Shown here in pieces: positions 32,650 through 43,230 of a DNA stretch of 64,000 nucleotides. This DNA is from Acanthococcus lagerstroemiae (Eukaryota; Arthropoda; Insecta; Hemiptera; Eriococcidae). A program made the position numbers and the translations under genes. Each line of letters starts with the position of its first letter. The stretch's first letter is position 1. The DNA is taken from NCBI GenBank assembly GCA_031841125.1, contig CM063106.1, forward strand, positions 37,568,001 to 37,632,000, in the 5' to 3' direction. The notes under the pieces were generated by a model that had not been told where the DNA came from, did not search any database, and worked only from the letters and a program-made list of their open reading frames with translations.

Positions 32650-35450
32650 GGTAGTTAAGACGCTGATGATGGAATAACACCCGAAAAGATTCTATCCAAT
32701 AAACTACTTTTCAGTGAATACAGGTAGGTACTTCTTTGAAAAGAATAATATTAGGTAACATTCATCGGAGAAGCCTGACTGCGTCCGAAAAGTAGCCCTC
32801 ACACCTTTTTCATAGTCATATTGCGTCCTGTTTTTGCCCCTTGCTTCGAATGGTTCGATTGCGTCCGAAATGTAAACAGTCCGCTTCCCTAATAGTTCGA
32901 TTGCGTCCATCATAAAATTGTATTTGACCAAGTGACGTCATAAAATTACATCATCTAGCATGTCGTTCTCGTTTTTGTTTGCGTCTTGCGCTCTAATTGG
33001 TTGAAAAAGAAGCGCTCCTTTGCCTCAAATCCCAGTTTTGGCTTTTTTGTGTGCCGAGGCTTTGTGACCCTTTTTTTGTCAGTCGGGGACGGAGTCTAGA
33101 TGAGTCATAGCCCAGCCTCAGTGAGTCTAAATAGTCAAAAAGTCTGAACGAATCCGAGTGAGTCTCACATGTCTCAAAATGTGGTCTGATAAATCTCAAG
33201 GAATCAGCATGAGTCTAATCAGAGTCTGACGAGGCTTAACAAGTCTGAAGGAGTCTGAGTTCTAGTGGAATCTGATAGTCTTTACGAAAAGTAGGAAACG
33301 CAATTTGAAAGCGTCTTTTAGAGTGTGAGTGGTTTTAATCCCTTCGCTTCCAACAGAACACCGTTTGTCTCAACGGTTTTTGAAAAATTATACTGGGTCA
33401 AATATATGATTTATCCCACAGAGTACCTATAGAGGCATATATCTTAGCTCACTCACGTCTCGGTAGCTGGGGTGGTTGTTTCGGAAATATTGTTTTTTAC
33501 TCATTACTCTACATACGCTGTCCCAGGTCCAGAGGGAGTGAAAAATTCTCCAACACTAGATTCGTATTATGGGGGGTCTATTCAACAAATCCAGTACAAA
33601 AATAATATAAATTGAAAAAAAAAATAGGGAGCGAAAGGGTTAAAGCTGAATTCTGGCTAAAAAATTCCTATTAGCTTTCCAAAATAAAAGCTAAATCTAC
33701 ATAGGTACTTTTTCTTTTGCATTTCTGAACAGGACAAGTTGTGCACTCACCTTCACGTTTTCAGTTCCGAGGTTTATTTAAATTTTGAAGAATAGTTATC
33801 TGGATGTATATTGAAAGTCTGAACTGTAGTTCGGTCCACCTTCTCGTGGTGCCTTCTGGATGACACTAAATGGACTAGGACGTAATAGAACTATGAGCCT
33901 GGGCGCAATCAAACTCTACCTACATTGGACCGCAATGAAACCATTATTTATTTTCTTCAATAATAATTTATCTCCCCTTACTGACCCGGACACAATCGGG
34001 CGACGCCCACATTCGTGAGTCTTAATCCGGATTAGCTGCAAATTGAAATTAATACTTTCATGGGAAATGAATGATGACATGTTAGTTCTTTTTTGAACCA
34101 AAAGTGATAGGTTCCCCAGTGTATCTAGCTATATATACATTCGGATCCAGATTATAAGTGTGCCTTGGGACGATTCCAAATTTAAATGTAAACTCTGAAT
34201 GTCTCTGAAGACATTTTAATCGCACGGTGAAGACGCAGGATCATTCAAGGGGTTTCAATTTACTTGCAGTTCTTGAAGCCTTGTTGTGACGCAAGGCCAT
34301 AACGGCGGAACAGAAAAATCAGTTTAGTCATCACCAGGTGGAGTCAGTTTGTCGGTTGTGTACTCCGTCTACGTCTAGCATGGCGCCAGCGCAGCGGTGT
34401 TGGAAAGGTCATAGACCCGAAGAAAATCACTGATGAAAACTCGTGGACATGACTGAACATTTTTCTCGAATACCAACTCCTGCACTTTTAAGCGTGTTCT
34501 ACATTTCCGAACTACCCATCGGAGGGTCGATCCAGTTTTTGGAAACTCGGAGTTTCACAGGCACCAATACCAAAAGCTATACACCGAAGTTATATTGAGC
34601 AATTTTTAGCCGACTGTAGTCTGCCACAACGGCGATTACTTTCATGTAGGTATTCGTTTTGCATACATTGCATTTACGGTTTTTGGTGTATGCGAATGAA
34701 AAAACAAAACAGCCAAAAAGAACAATAAAGCGGCATATTACGTTCTATTATTTTTTATACACATTTGCGTACATTCGTGTCGCAATATTATATTTATATA
34801 TCTGTGTAACAGAGAGTCGAAGGTCCCTTTCATTCTTCCACACTCATTTCACGATGACAGATTTTTCCCATGGTATTAATTATATGCATACTTATTCTTC
34901 GTGGTACATATATTGTATTTTTAAATATAATGCTTCGCTTTTTGCCTGTCAAATCGTTCATATTATGGAAGATTTACGTATGTACCGTATTCCGGTATCC
35001 ATCGATACTGATTAATGAACTCGTTGCGTCATCGCGGTTGTGCCATAAGCACTGGGAGACCGCGGTAACCATAAATTTTCAGCACGGAAGCCAGTCTGCG
35101 GATGACAATTTCAAAAGAATATTCGTTGTAGGCGATAGAGTCGTGAGAACTGAGGACAGACTTGGTGCGTAAACTGTGTCAAGAAACGGCGGTGCTGAGC
35201 CGCTGAATGCACAAATCGTAAGACACACAGTCAAAAATTTGACGTGAATTTATCTCTGAACTGGTAACGCTGATTCTTTTACACCATTAAGACCAACTCG
35301 AAGAAATTTCCGAAGGGGGCAAAGAAAAGTCACCAAGAACCTCCAATGAATTCTCATATATTCAGTTGACTAGCCAAACAGTAGTTTCCACTTTCTCAAT
35401 TTCCCGAATTTTTGATACAATTTTTTGAACAGGGGGTTACAACTCCAACA
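32650..35450. other. Mostly non-coding DNA with a small GAGTC repeat field
   Basis: No gene recognised. Between 33090 and 33300 GAGTC/AGTCT words recur every 10-14 bp (GTGAGTCTAAATAGTCAAAA, GAATCCGAGTGAGTCTC), the complementary form of the GACTC field. The rest is AT-rich and includes a patch near 34260-34420 of more complex, possibly low-copy sequence. Confidence 0.45.
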
Positions 35451-35596
35451 CCCGATGCACAAAATCCCGCCAGTTACCCGGATAACTAAAGGGGAACCAA
35501 GGGTATGGGTTTCTGGGTAATCTGAGGGTAACCGAGGGTTGCAAATGAGTAACTTTTCCGCGGGTAACTAGAAGGTAACTGATCGCGCATCGGGCA
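35449..35596. mobile_element. CCCGATGCGC MITE, copy 1
   Basis: The element (35451-35594, 144 bp) begins CCCGATGCACAAAATC and ends GATCGCGCATCGGG, an imperfect inverted repeat. CA on both sides looks like a 2-bp duplication and is included. The interior is built from repeats of GGGTAAC and its variants in both orientations (GTTACCCGGATAAC, GGGTAACCGAGG, GAGTAAC, GGTAACT). A second copy lies at 60969-61115. Confidence 0.75.
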
Positions 35597-36240
35597 CTAT
35601 CACGCCAGCCTTGTTGCTTGTCCACTGTTGAAATCGCACATCTACATCCCTTGTATTCCTTATTCTGTCCATTCATCCATCAGGAACACATTCACCGAGT
35701 CAACATAGCAAATGCGTAGATGTGCACGTTTGTACAAAGGACATCGAGGGCCATTTACTTCAGTAGAACCTTCACCAAAGTAGGTTTACATTGCTGTCGT
35801 TATAGTCGTGAGATAATAAAATACTTGAAAAATTCCGGCGGACGCGAATTCTTCGTATAATCGCTCCATCATCGTTAGAAATGATCGTGTGTTTTCGTGA
35901 ACGTCCGGCCGTTTTAAAAGAGGGAAACGGTAGGTAAGTTGTAAACGGACTAAGAAAAATTTTTGAACGTCGGTCGAGACTTTCGTAATTTCATCTTCGT
36001 TTTACCCACCCGGTGACATAACTCGTGACATAACACACCTGTTCCATTTGATTTACAGGAACGCGACCTTAGGCGACAAAGCGATCATAAGTACACCGTG
36101 CTTCGGCATAATTACAAGTCGGCTAAAAATGCTGCTGACCGGTCTCATCGTAGAGGTTTCATTTTCGTGGCATTCAAACAGAAATAACGCGATCACGAGT
36201 TTATTCAAAGCTCACCTGATGGGCACGTGGCAGCGAAAAT
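35597..36240. other. Low-copy DNA, no gene recognised
   Basis: Contains a CpG-rich patch (about 35830-36000, GTGAACGTCCGGCCG). TTGATTTACAG|G near 36058 resembles a splice acceptor, but the frame that follows shows no known motif. Confidence 0.35.
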
Positions 36241-36317
36241 TTTAGCCACCAGGATTATAATTTTAGTTTTCTGGATATCCGCCCTGCAGAAGAATTTTTT
36301 TCTCGTGTCCGGTCGAC

Positions 36318-36863
36318 TCAGATTCCCTTCCTGCTCCAGTACTCGAGGAACTTTACTCCCTCGTCGTCGATTGTATGGTTCAATCTGTCCGCGTCATAGT
36401 CTCCGTATAATCGACACTTTAAAAAGTGTCTGTCATTTGGTACCTCGCCGCACTTGCATAGATCGTCGTAAGCTAAGGTTCATCTAGAAAGGTTATATTT
36501 TGAGCGTGTCGTTTGGCTTCTCAGCCTGGTTAGGGTTTTCCAAAGACCGCATTTTAGGTGGCTGCTATGGGGTAATGATTCACATAGAGTTCCAGCTTCC
36601 AATGCTGCATTCCACATTCGGCAGCGCTTTGATTCGGTGGGAGTACTTAATTCGTTGACTGTTCTGAGGAAGCTACGCCTAGATTTAAATCTTTCTTCTG
36701 GTTGTAGGGGGTTGTGCACTGTCTTGGATTTTTTGACTCTGGCTGCAACCTCCCTGCGAACTTCCGGAGGAGCTATTCTTGCAAGGCCATACAGCTCAGC
36801 GAGTGGGGTCGGCCTGAGGCATCCTGTCACCCAGCGACATGCTTCATTTAGGGGCACATCCAC
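36318..36863 (-). pseudogene. LINE ORF2, C-terminal domain
   Basis: A 127-codon frame starting near 36863 (NEACRWVTGCLRPTPLAELY, ARIAPPEVRREVA) is followed in another frame by LCKCGEVPNDRHFLKCRLYG and VKFLEYWSRKGI before the stop. The C-x-C, then H, then C pattern is the zinc-binding tail common to many non-LTR ORF2 proteins. About 77 bp of presumed 3' UTR follows to 36241, without an obvious poly-A. Confidence 0.85.
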
Positions 36864-38430
36864 CTTCTTAGCATGTACTGAGCGCTCCCAGACTGGGCAT
36901 GCTTATTCTGTGACTGAATAACACAGAGCTAGCGTTGATGTCCGTAGAACCTGTGGCTTTGCTCCCCATCTGCTGCCTGCCAATTTTCGAATTAGGTTTG
37001 TTCTTGCTGCGACTTTCATTTTGGTATTTTCACAATGCCGCCGGTAGGTGAGTGATGTGTCCTGAGCCACTCCTAGGTATTTGGGGTGGTCTGTGTGGTT
37101 CAGCGCGATGTTACCCCATTGTATATTAAGCTGCCTTTTAGCCTCGTGGTTTCGGAGATGGAACGAACAGGTCTCAGTTTTGGATAGGTTTGGTTTCAGG
37201 TGATTGGCCCTCTAGTATGCGTCCAAGTCCACTATTGCCTGACTCAGTGAGTCTTCCACTTCTACAAAGGTGTCGCATAGTGCTGTAAGTGCTAGATCAT
37301 CTGCATAAAGAAAGCGGCGAGAGGGTCCACTGACTGGTTTATCATGTGTAGATATTAAAGAAAATTGGTGACAAGACAGTTCCTTGTGGCAAACCATTCT
37401 TTTGCCGTCTCCAAGCGCTGTCCTTCCCATCCAGGGTCACGTAGAACTGCCAATCTTTCAGTAACATTGTCACAATTTCCGTAAATTTGTAATCATTTGT
37501 CAGCTGATACACCTTGAACCGAAGTATCCGCTGACACATTGTATCGAAGGCTGCCGAGGTTCACGAACACAGCACCAGTGACCTTATATTTCTCGAAACC
37601 ATCTTCGATGTGCTGTGTTCAGGACTTTCCAGGTCTGAAGCCCACCTGTTGCACATTCAGACATACGGCCTAGAACAACTCATTCGAATATTCTATACAG
37701 GTGGCACAACAACGATATAGACCGGTAGCTCTTTAGATCATCTGGATCTTTGCCTGGTGTTCGGATAGCTATTACGTGGGCTTGGCGCCATAATCGAGGT
37801 ATTTTCAACGTTTCAACACAGGTATTGTACAACTCCTGGATCCAGGCAATTCCGCCCAAAATGCTTTATTTGCTCAACATAGATTTTATCCACTCCTGCC
37901 GCCTTTCAATTTTTGGCTGCCCATATGGCTGCGGTGACTTCGGAGTATGTGATTTGTGATGCGAAGTTTCCCACTTCGGCTGCATGGCTACGAATGACTT
38001 TCATATTTTTAACACGGCCCTCTGTTTTTCCATTTATGAGCAGTTGATGGGCAACCTGGTTTGCTGTTGCTTGTGTAAATTTACTCTGATGACTATTTTC
38101 TGCATTCAGTCTTTTGAGCAGGTGCCATGCTTTTCGACTATCTTTACCGAAGTTGAGGTCCTCTACCAGCTCCTGCCAGTTTTCCTGTCTTGATTCGGCT
38201 ATCTCCAGCGCGAGTTTATCTCCAAGCTCTATGATACTATCATCGAAGGGTTTTCCATTAAATTTATCGACGTATTCACGGTATTGTGAGATAAGGCTTG
38301 GTTTCATACCAGAGATACACTCTTTCCTCGCCCCTCTCGGGATGTACTTAATTGAGATCCTTTTAAGGGCTGAGTTAAACAGGTGGTAGTTTTCTGGTAC
38401 TGGTGGGATTCTTTCCACCTCGACATCCAT
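36864..38430 (-). pseudogene. LINE ORF2, linker and reverse transcriptase
   Basis: A 174-codon frame (38430-37906) holds the post-endonuclease linker (NYHLFNSALKRISIKYIPRG, DSRKAWHLLKRLNAE, VAHQLLINGK). RT follows in pieces: AAIWAAKN, then a broken stretch, then SAAFDTMCQRILRFK, NGLPQGTVLSPIFFNIYT and YADDLAL at 37307-37287, where the catalytic Asp pair is intact. Further down lie LSKTETCSFHLRNH and HPKYLGV. Stops and shifts between pieces exclude activity. Confidence 0.85.
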
Positions 38431-39407
38431 TTCTTATTTGAAGGATCCCCAGCCAGCCTTTTTAAAGTTGAATCTTGGTGGAAGATTTTCACTTCTGATT
38501 GGACAGATTGTTGCCTCACAGATTACTGGCCTGTGCTGGGCGTGTGGGATGGGGTCAGCTACCAGTTTACGGCATGAATGCGATGTATGCTCCGACACGA
38601 AAATGTTATCTGGGTTGTAACCACGTTTCCAGCGCCCACTGTTGAACGAGGCAAGCAGTTTAGGGTCGAATATAAGGCGTAGCTGGTTTTCATCGGCCCA
38701 TTTTTCTCTCAGGTCACCGTTAGAATCATTCTCAGTGTAACAGTTTACTCCGTGGCAGGCCTGTGCAGGGGGGGTTCCCCGGGCCCGAGTTTTTTTGAGA
38801 GTTTTGAAGGCCCGCTAAGGGCCCGCCAGTGCTAAAAAAATCTGCTTTTACAAAAAGGGTCCTAAAAACATTGTTTCCTTTTTTTTTTGCTCTTACCTAC
38901 TTTTTACATCCCCCCCCCAGGGCCCGGATTTCCTCTGCATGGCCTTGCTCCGTGGCTGTTGATGTCGCCGATCACAATTCGCTTCCGCTGGGTGCCTGTG
39001 TCAGGATTGCCGGGCCACTTGAATTCGGCATCAGGCGGTTTATAAATCGATGTTATCAGGCAATCTCCAATATCAACCGTCAAGATTTCCACATCGCCAT
39101 CTTTAGTGCATGAGACCCCACATATTTCCATGTTCTGCTTGACCAGAATGGCACTGCCGTATTTCTTGTGCGGTCTCTCTATTACCAGCTTCATTCCAGC
39201 AATTTTTGGCTGACGTGCTGCAGAAGGTCTATGCGTTTCCTGCATGGCGATCATGTCCACATTCAGGTTCTTAAAAATTTCTGACAGGATTTGTTCCTTC
39301 GTAGCAGTTATACCTTCAATATTGATCGGCATAGTTCGGAATGGAATCATCGTACTCGTCTGTGTTGATCCTGAAAAGGACCGTTTTAGCCCGGATGTAG
39401 GGTGCAT
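38430..39407 (-). pseudogene. LINE ORF2, APE endonuclease domain, split by a MITE
   Basis: From the 5' end: MPINIEGITATKEQIL, MIAMQETHRPSAARQPKI, GSAILVKQN, ITSIYKPPD and IVIGDINSHG, then after the MITE VNCYTENDSNGDLREKW, ASFNSGRWKRGYNPDNIF and HAQHRPV. The catalytic E of QETH, D of GD-N-S-H, N-P-D and the final H-R-P are all present, matching the APE nuclease fold that nicks DNA for target-primed reverse transcription. The break between G-D-I-N-S-H-G and V-N-C-Y is exactly the MITE insertion. Confidence 0.85.
38748..38955. mobile_element. hAT-type MITE inserted in the LINE endonuclease
   Basis: The element (38756-38947, 192 bp) begins CAGGCCTGTGCAGGGG; its other end in reverse complement begins CAAGGCCATGCAGAGG. 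It is flanked by an exact 8-bp duplication, CTCCGTGG, at 38748-38755 and 38948-38955. GGGCCCG occurs near each end. Removal of the element and one duplication restores continuity of the endonuclease frame. No coding capacity. Confidence 0.9.
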
Positions 39408-39420
39408 TGTCGACCGGTAT

Positions 39421-39877
39421 TGGGATGATTAGCCAGCAAAATTGCTGGCTCCAGGGGGCACTAGCTGTTTCAAAAATACTTTAGAGCTCTTAGTTCTTGA
39501 TTATTCAGCGTGCGTGGAGGCTCATCACTTGCCCCCCTGCAGAAGAATGATGATTAGGACTCAATTTGATTATTTTAGAAAAGGGGACCCATGTATTACC
39601 TCACAATGGTAACGTCGAATTCGCGAGAAAAATTTGCTGTTTGCACGCAAAATATAAATGACAAGCGCAATAACTAGTTTAAAAAAAAAAAAAAAAAAAA
39701 AAGGTTGAAGAAAAATTAAACTTTAGAACGTAATATAACACACTGACGCGATAAAATAAAATATGCCGGAATTGCAATACCTTCTACAGCACCCAATGGA
39801 AAAAAGAGACACGATATTGCTGCACTCGAAATAATAATAATAATATCAGCCTTTATTTCTGATGATATCCCATAATG
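39421..39877. other. Short spacer, A-run and (AAT)n
   Basis: Contains a 23-nt A-run near 39678 and an AATAATAATAAT tract near 39830. Nothing coding recognised. Confidence 0.5.
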
Positions 39878-40204
39878 TAGGGGAGACCGGGGTGGAATCG
39901 GACAGTTTTTGCATTTTGTTATTTTGCAACAAAAAATAAATAAAATAAAAAAAATTGCAGCCTAAATGAAATTTTGATAGTACCATCGTAAACTCAGACT
40001 ATTTTACAATATAAAACTGTGTTTGTTTTTTAATTTTAATTTAAACTACCCCCTCCCGAAAAAAGTTTGAAAATTGTGCCTAATTTTGTCGGGTGGATTC
40101 GAACACTAATGGGGAGGTTTCGGGCATTACTGAAATTGTTTAGAAAAATGGATACTAACGCAATATTATTAAATTTTATTATGAAAATCGATTTTTAAAA
40201 AGCA

Positions 40205-40755
40205 TTACAAGGTTTTGACATCAACACGAAATTTAAATTTTTGTTCGTAAACTTCTGGCGGTGGAATAACTCGAGCAATATCGGCGAATTTTATTTTTGA
40301 TACATCTCGTACGTTGGGGTATACTTAGATATACCTATATCCCGAATATTCTCTGGATTGCGTAGGTCTAACATATTCGACAATCAAGTTTCTTTTTTTT
40401 CTTTTGACTTTAATAATTTGACCCACGTATTTCTTGTAGCTTATTTTGTTCTCCACTGGAAACCTCATAACTCCCCAGTCGTGAATGCTGACTTCTCTAA
40501 CACCTTCGACAGGTTGTTTTCCGGCGACAGTTTTCTTTTTTCGAGCTTCAACATTTCGGGTTCCCTCGACACGTTTCCTCCATTTTGCTGTAGAGTCGGA
40601 GTCTTCACTTTTAAAAAAATTAATCATTTTTTTGGCAGAGATATTTCTTTTTTTTTTCTTCAGCCTTTTTTGTTTTCTTTTCTATTTCTGGTGTCTTCGT
40701 CAAAACTGCACTTTTTTCTGCTCTACTGGAACGTTTCTTATGAATACTGATTGAT
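40205..40755 (-). pseudogene. pogo-like transposase C-terminus
   Basis: The frame reads KKRSSRAEKSAVLTKTPEIE, a Lys/Glu-rich stretch, FKSEDSDSTAKWRKRVEGTR, YKKYVGQIIKVKRKKRNLIV and E-Y-V-R, then one in-frame stop near 40325, then VYPNVRDVSKIKFADIARVI to a final stop at 40205. T-A-V-L-T-x-T-P and the Y-V-x-Q-I-I ... V-x-D-V-x-x-I arrangement are what I associate with the tail of insect pogo/jerky-type transposases. With one stop and a missing N-terminus it is a pseudogene. Confidence 0.6.
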
Positions 40756-40760
40756 GCCAC

Positions 40761-41009
40761 CCGCCCGGAAATCATGGGGCTAGCCCGAATTCTGGCATCG
40801 GTGCCAGGTACACGCCAAATTTGCTCTCGATTCTAGCGCTAATCGAGCACCAATCGGAAATTGGCGCTCGATTTGCGCCAGGTGGGGCCAAATATACGCC
40901 GGTTTCAACTGGCCCAAAATTCCGGCAACAGTGCTTGCATACATTTTAAATGGGAAGGCTAGCACCAAACTGGCGCAGATTTGATGCTGGCTCCACGATT
41001 TCCGGGCGG
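40761..41009. mobile_element. MITE with CCGCCCGGAAATC termini, nested in pogo-like element
   Basis: It begins CCGCCCGGAAATCATGGGGC and ends in the reverse complement of CCGCCCGGAAATCGTGGAGC. The inside is rich in GCGCC/GGCGC words (GCGCTAATCGAGCACC, TTGGCGCTCGATTTGCGCC). Flanks do not show an unambiguous duplication; GCCAC outside the left end and GTGGC outside the right may be part of a longer, gapped terminus. Superfamily unassigned. Confidence 0.7.
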
Positions 41010-41252
41010 TCAGTGGCCTGATGGAACGTAAAATTGACGCCCAGTTGGAACCGGAACTCGAACTCTGAATAGGTGGAGTGGAAGCGGGAGCTGGAGTAGC
41101 AGCCGAAGAGGAAGTCTGAGCTTGAGTAGCAGCTTGAGCCGAAGTATGAGTAGGAGTAGCAGCTGAAGACGAAGTATGAACTGCATCTGGAGTTGAATTA
41201 GGAGGTGAAATGGAAGTTTCATGGCTGGGAGCTTCATCGTCGTTTTCATCAA
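41010..41252 (-). pseudogene. Ser/Thr/Pro-rich linker of the pogo-like transposase
   Basis: In the right frame it reads DENDDEAPSHETSISPPNST, then repeats of S-S-S-A-A-T-P and T-Q-A-Q-T, ending S-N-W-A-S-I-L. Low-complexity linkers of this kind sit between the DDE domain and the basic tail in pogo-type transposases. Its position just upstream of the basic tail is the main support. Confidence 0.5.
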
Positions 41253-41689
41253 TTCACAATTAGAAACAAATTAAACAACTGAAAATGTCAGAAACTGACA
41301 AAAAATTCGCCGGTAAACTGTTATCATCGCACAGAAAAATCGATGAGAACTCGCGATATATTATGATGTCCGAATCTTCCCAGCGCCACTTTTTCTACAT
41401 TTTACATTATGGTAAACGACATGCAGGCGAAAAATGACAATTATGATTCTACCTCCTTATTTTCGACTGTTTACTCTACCGAATGGTTTTTTCCTGACCG
41501 CGATAACTCTTCAGGAAGCCATAAAAATCCAGTTTGAGTGATTTCGAAAAGCGAAAATTTTATGGCCAAAAATTGCACTTTTAGTTATAAATCAGTGAAA
41601 TTTTTTTTAGTCAAAATCTGATATGTATGATTAGACACTACTATAGGTGACATTTTGGCACCAGGATAGTGATTTGTGGAAGACACTGT

Positions 41690-41965
41690 AGGCCCCATAT
41701 TCAGCGCGTTCCTATCCTCCACGATAATCCCATCAGTAGGTCCATCTCTGGACATAGGCCTCCCCGATCCTTCTCCAGACTCTCTGTTGACCGTCATGCT
41801 TTGCCACCTGGTGCCCAGATACCCCATGATTTCGTCCCTCCATTTTGTTCCTGGTCTCCCCCTCCTTATTTTATCCTGATACAGGGTCCATGTTGTGATT
41901 CTCTGACTCTACCGGTCATCCCTAGCTACATGGCCCGTAAACTTGAATTTGATTTTTTTTCACCC
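41690..41965 (-). pseudogene. LINE ORF2 C-terminal tail (RTE/CR1-like)
   Basis: Minus-strand sequence reads F-T-G-H-V-A-R-D, then RRGRPGTKWRDEIM and further W-x-S-M-x-V-N-R-E-S. G-H-V-A-R and GRP-x-x-K-W are conserved in the tail of RTE/CR1-type proteins, as in the nested element at 11698-12215, but this is a different, more decayed copy. Confidence 0.6.
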
Positions 41966-42034
41966 TGTATCTAATGTCTTATATTTTTGTCCTGCCCCGA
42001 TAGCTGTGTTTTTCATTCTCTTTTCATTTTGCAC

Positions 42035-42406
42035 TCACCCGAGCCCTGGAACCGCCCCTTCAAGCATTACCTCAGGGACATCGGGGAGCCTTTTAGGGTT
42101 TAGGTCGACTGCGCTATCTTTCTGTCGAATACCCGTATCAGTAGCCCCGTGGTTTATGGCGGTGAGTTCAACAAGCACCGGCAGGTAGCGCCTTACCCAT
42201 TTACAGCTTTCAGATACTAGCGACTGATTACACACTAACTTCTTCTCGGAAGCCTCTGCTGTAAATGGTTGTGACTCTGTGTACGTTATCAGAATGCGAT
42301 GTTAGAATGCGCGACGAGTTCTTTCTTGCATTACTGATAACGATGTCGAACCCGATGCCTTCGGGTTATGAAGCCGAATTCTTACCGCTACGCCACAGAG
42401 CCACCT
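42035..42406 (-). mobile_element. tRNA-headed SINE, family B
   Basis: The minus-strand head has A box TGGCGTAGCGG (42395-42385), an anticodon loop TTCATAA between TCGGC and CCCGA (anticodon CAT, tRNA-Met-like) and B box GGTTCGACATC (42352-42342). The T stem does not pair, so it is not a working tRNA. A unique body follows (CTGCCGGTGCTTGTTGAACT, GGGGCTACTGATACGGGT). The core at 42086-42052 matches the family A core despite the different head. Confidence 0.75.
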
Positions 42407-42499
42407 TGTGTTTTTCATTATATCGCTCTATTGAATATTCATAATTTTTCTCAGCGTGTCTCTTTGCATTGCCTTTAATTTATCGATTTGCGTTTTTGT

Positions 42500-42700
42500 T
42501 ACAGCCGTCAGGGACAAGTTGGGAAATTTTAGTAGATTGGTTATTGTTGGAAAAATCCAACAAGTCAAAAGTTTTTTGTCTTTTTAGTCAATACAAAAAA
42601 ATTTTGATTAATACTTGGGAATCTTGGGTTGAGTCAGTAGGGACTTCCGCAATTTGTGCCCCCCCCCTTCCCCAGAAAAAACTCTTCGGTACGTCCCTGG
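42500..42700 (-). repeat. Interspersed repeat, copy 2 of the AGGGACGT family
   Basis: It has CAGGGACAAGTTGGG near 42511 and ACGTCCCTG near 42691, giving weak hAT-like termini; the interior matches 4028-4205 in reverse complement (ATTCCCAAG, ACTGACTCAACCCAAGA). No clear target duplication. Confidence 0.5.
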
Positions 42701-42709
42701 ATCTCATCG

Positions 42710-42995
42710 AGTCATAGCGACTCTGAACGTAAGCGTATTAAAATCTCTCAATACTCCGTCAATTAGGCTCCTTAAATTCTGCTAACACTTTTCAAATCTC
42801 ATCAATACACGTCAAGACTTATTAAGACGCATGAATATCCGTTAAGCATTTCTGAAGACTCATTAAGAGTAGTTTCGAGTTCGATAGACCCTATTATGAC
42901 TTCACGTGACTTAGTATAGACTAGTGAACCGTTAAGACTCTCTACAAGCGTCAGAACTCACCGTGGCTAGCTCAAACTCTAAACATATTAGACTT
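42710..42995. repeat. Field of degenerate GACTC-type repeats
   Basis: Words such as ATCTCATCGAGTCATAGC, ACACGTCAAGACTTATTAAG and GAAGACTCATTAAGAG recur about every 10-14 bp. It resembles the field at 20160-21900 and is the target into which a family A SINE inserted. Confidence 0.6.
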
Positions 42996-43230
42996 CTTTC
43001 TAATTTGCTCTCCACCTGAGTCCTGATGAAATCCGCCCTTTCGAGCATTACTTCAGAGATGTCGGGGAGGCTGTTAGGGCTGTCTTAGCCCTCTTCCCTT
43101 GTGGCCGAAAAACCGACCTAGGTCAAAAATTCTGGCGAGTTGCTACGTGGGCTCGAACCCGGGGCCTCCGGATTCTGAGACCAACGCGCGCTATCCACTC
43201 GGCCAACCAGACCTCTGACATATTAGACTT
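42983..43230 (-). mobile_element. tRNA-headed SINE, family A, copy 2, with 13-bp duplication
   Basis: The SINE (42996-43217, 222 bp) is bounded by exact ACATATTAGACTT at 42983-42995 and 43218-43230, the signature of LINE-mediated retroposition. On the minus strand the head reads GGTTGGCCGAGTGG, CTCAGAA and GGGTTCGAGCCC; the core is at 43067-43033. It lacks the last part of the family A tail seen at 28700-28815. Confidence 0.85.

Larger units (their letters stand above)
36241..39420 (-). mobile_element. Nearly full-length EN-RT LINE (Jockey/I-type), degenerate
   Basis: On the minus strand, ORF2 runs from about 39407 to a stop at 36320-36318, about 2.9 kb without the nested MITE and roughly 960 codons, a normal size for an endonuclease-RT ORF2 without RNase H. 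Order: APE endonuclease, linker, RT, and a C-terminal Cys/His domain. Multiple frameshifts and stops break it. A 192-bp MITE sits in the endonuclease (38756-38947). ORF1 is not visible upstream. Confidence 0.85.
39880..41262 (-). mobile_element. pogo/Tigger-like transposon, 3' part, interrupted by a MITE
   Basis: One end is present: TA (39878-39879) then GGGGAGACCGGGGTGGAATC, in the style of pogo-like termini. Going inward on the minus strand come a 3' UTR, a basic C-terminal transposase segment (40755-40205) and a Ser/Thr/Pro/Ala-rich linker (41252-41010). A 249-bp MITE separates the two coding pieces. The DDE domain and other terminus are missing. Element identity rests on the C-terminal sequence style rather than on catalytic motifs. 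Confidence 0.6.

Noticed and set aside
41010..41252. Leucine-rich 80-codon minus-strand frame
   Set aside because: It is the wrong frame of a low-complexity Ser/Thr/Pro-rich transposase linker.
42340..42406. tRNA-Met gene on the minus strand
   Set aside because: A and B boxes and the anticodon stem-loop are present, but the T stem and acceptor stem do not pair and a SINE body follows.
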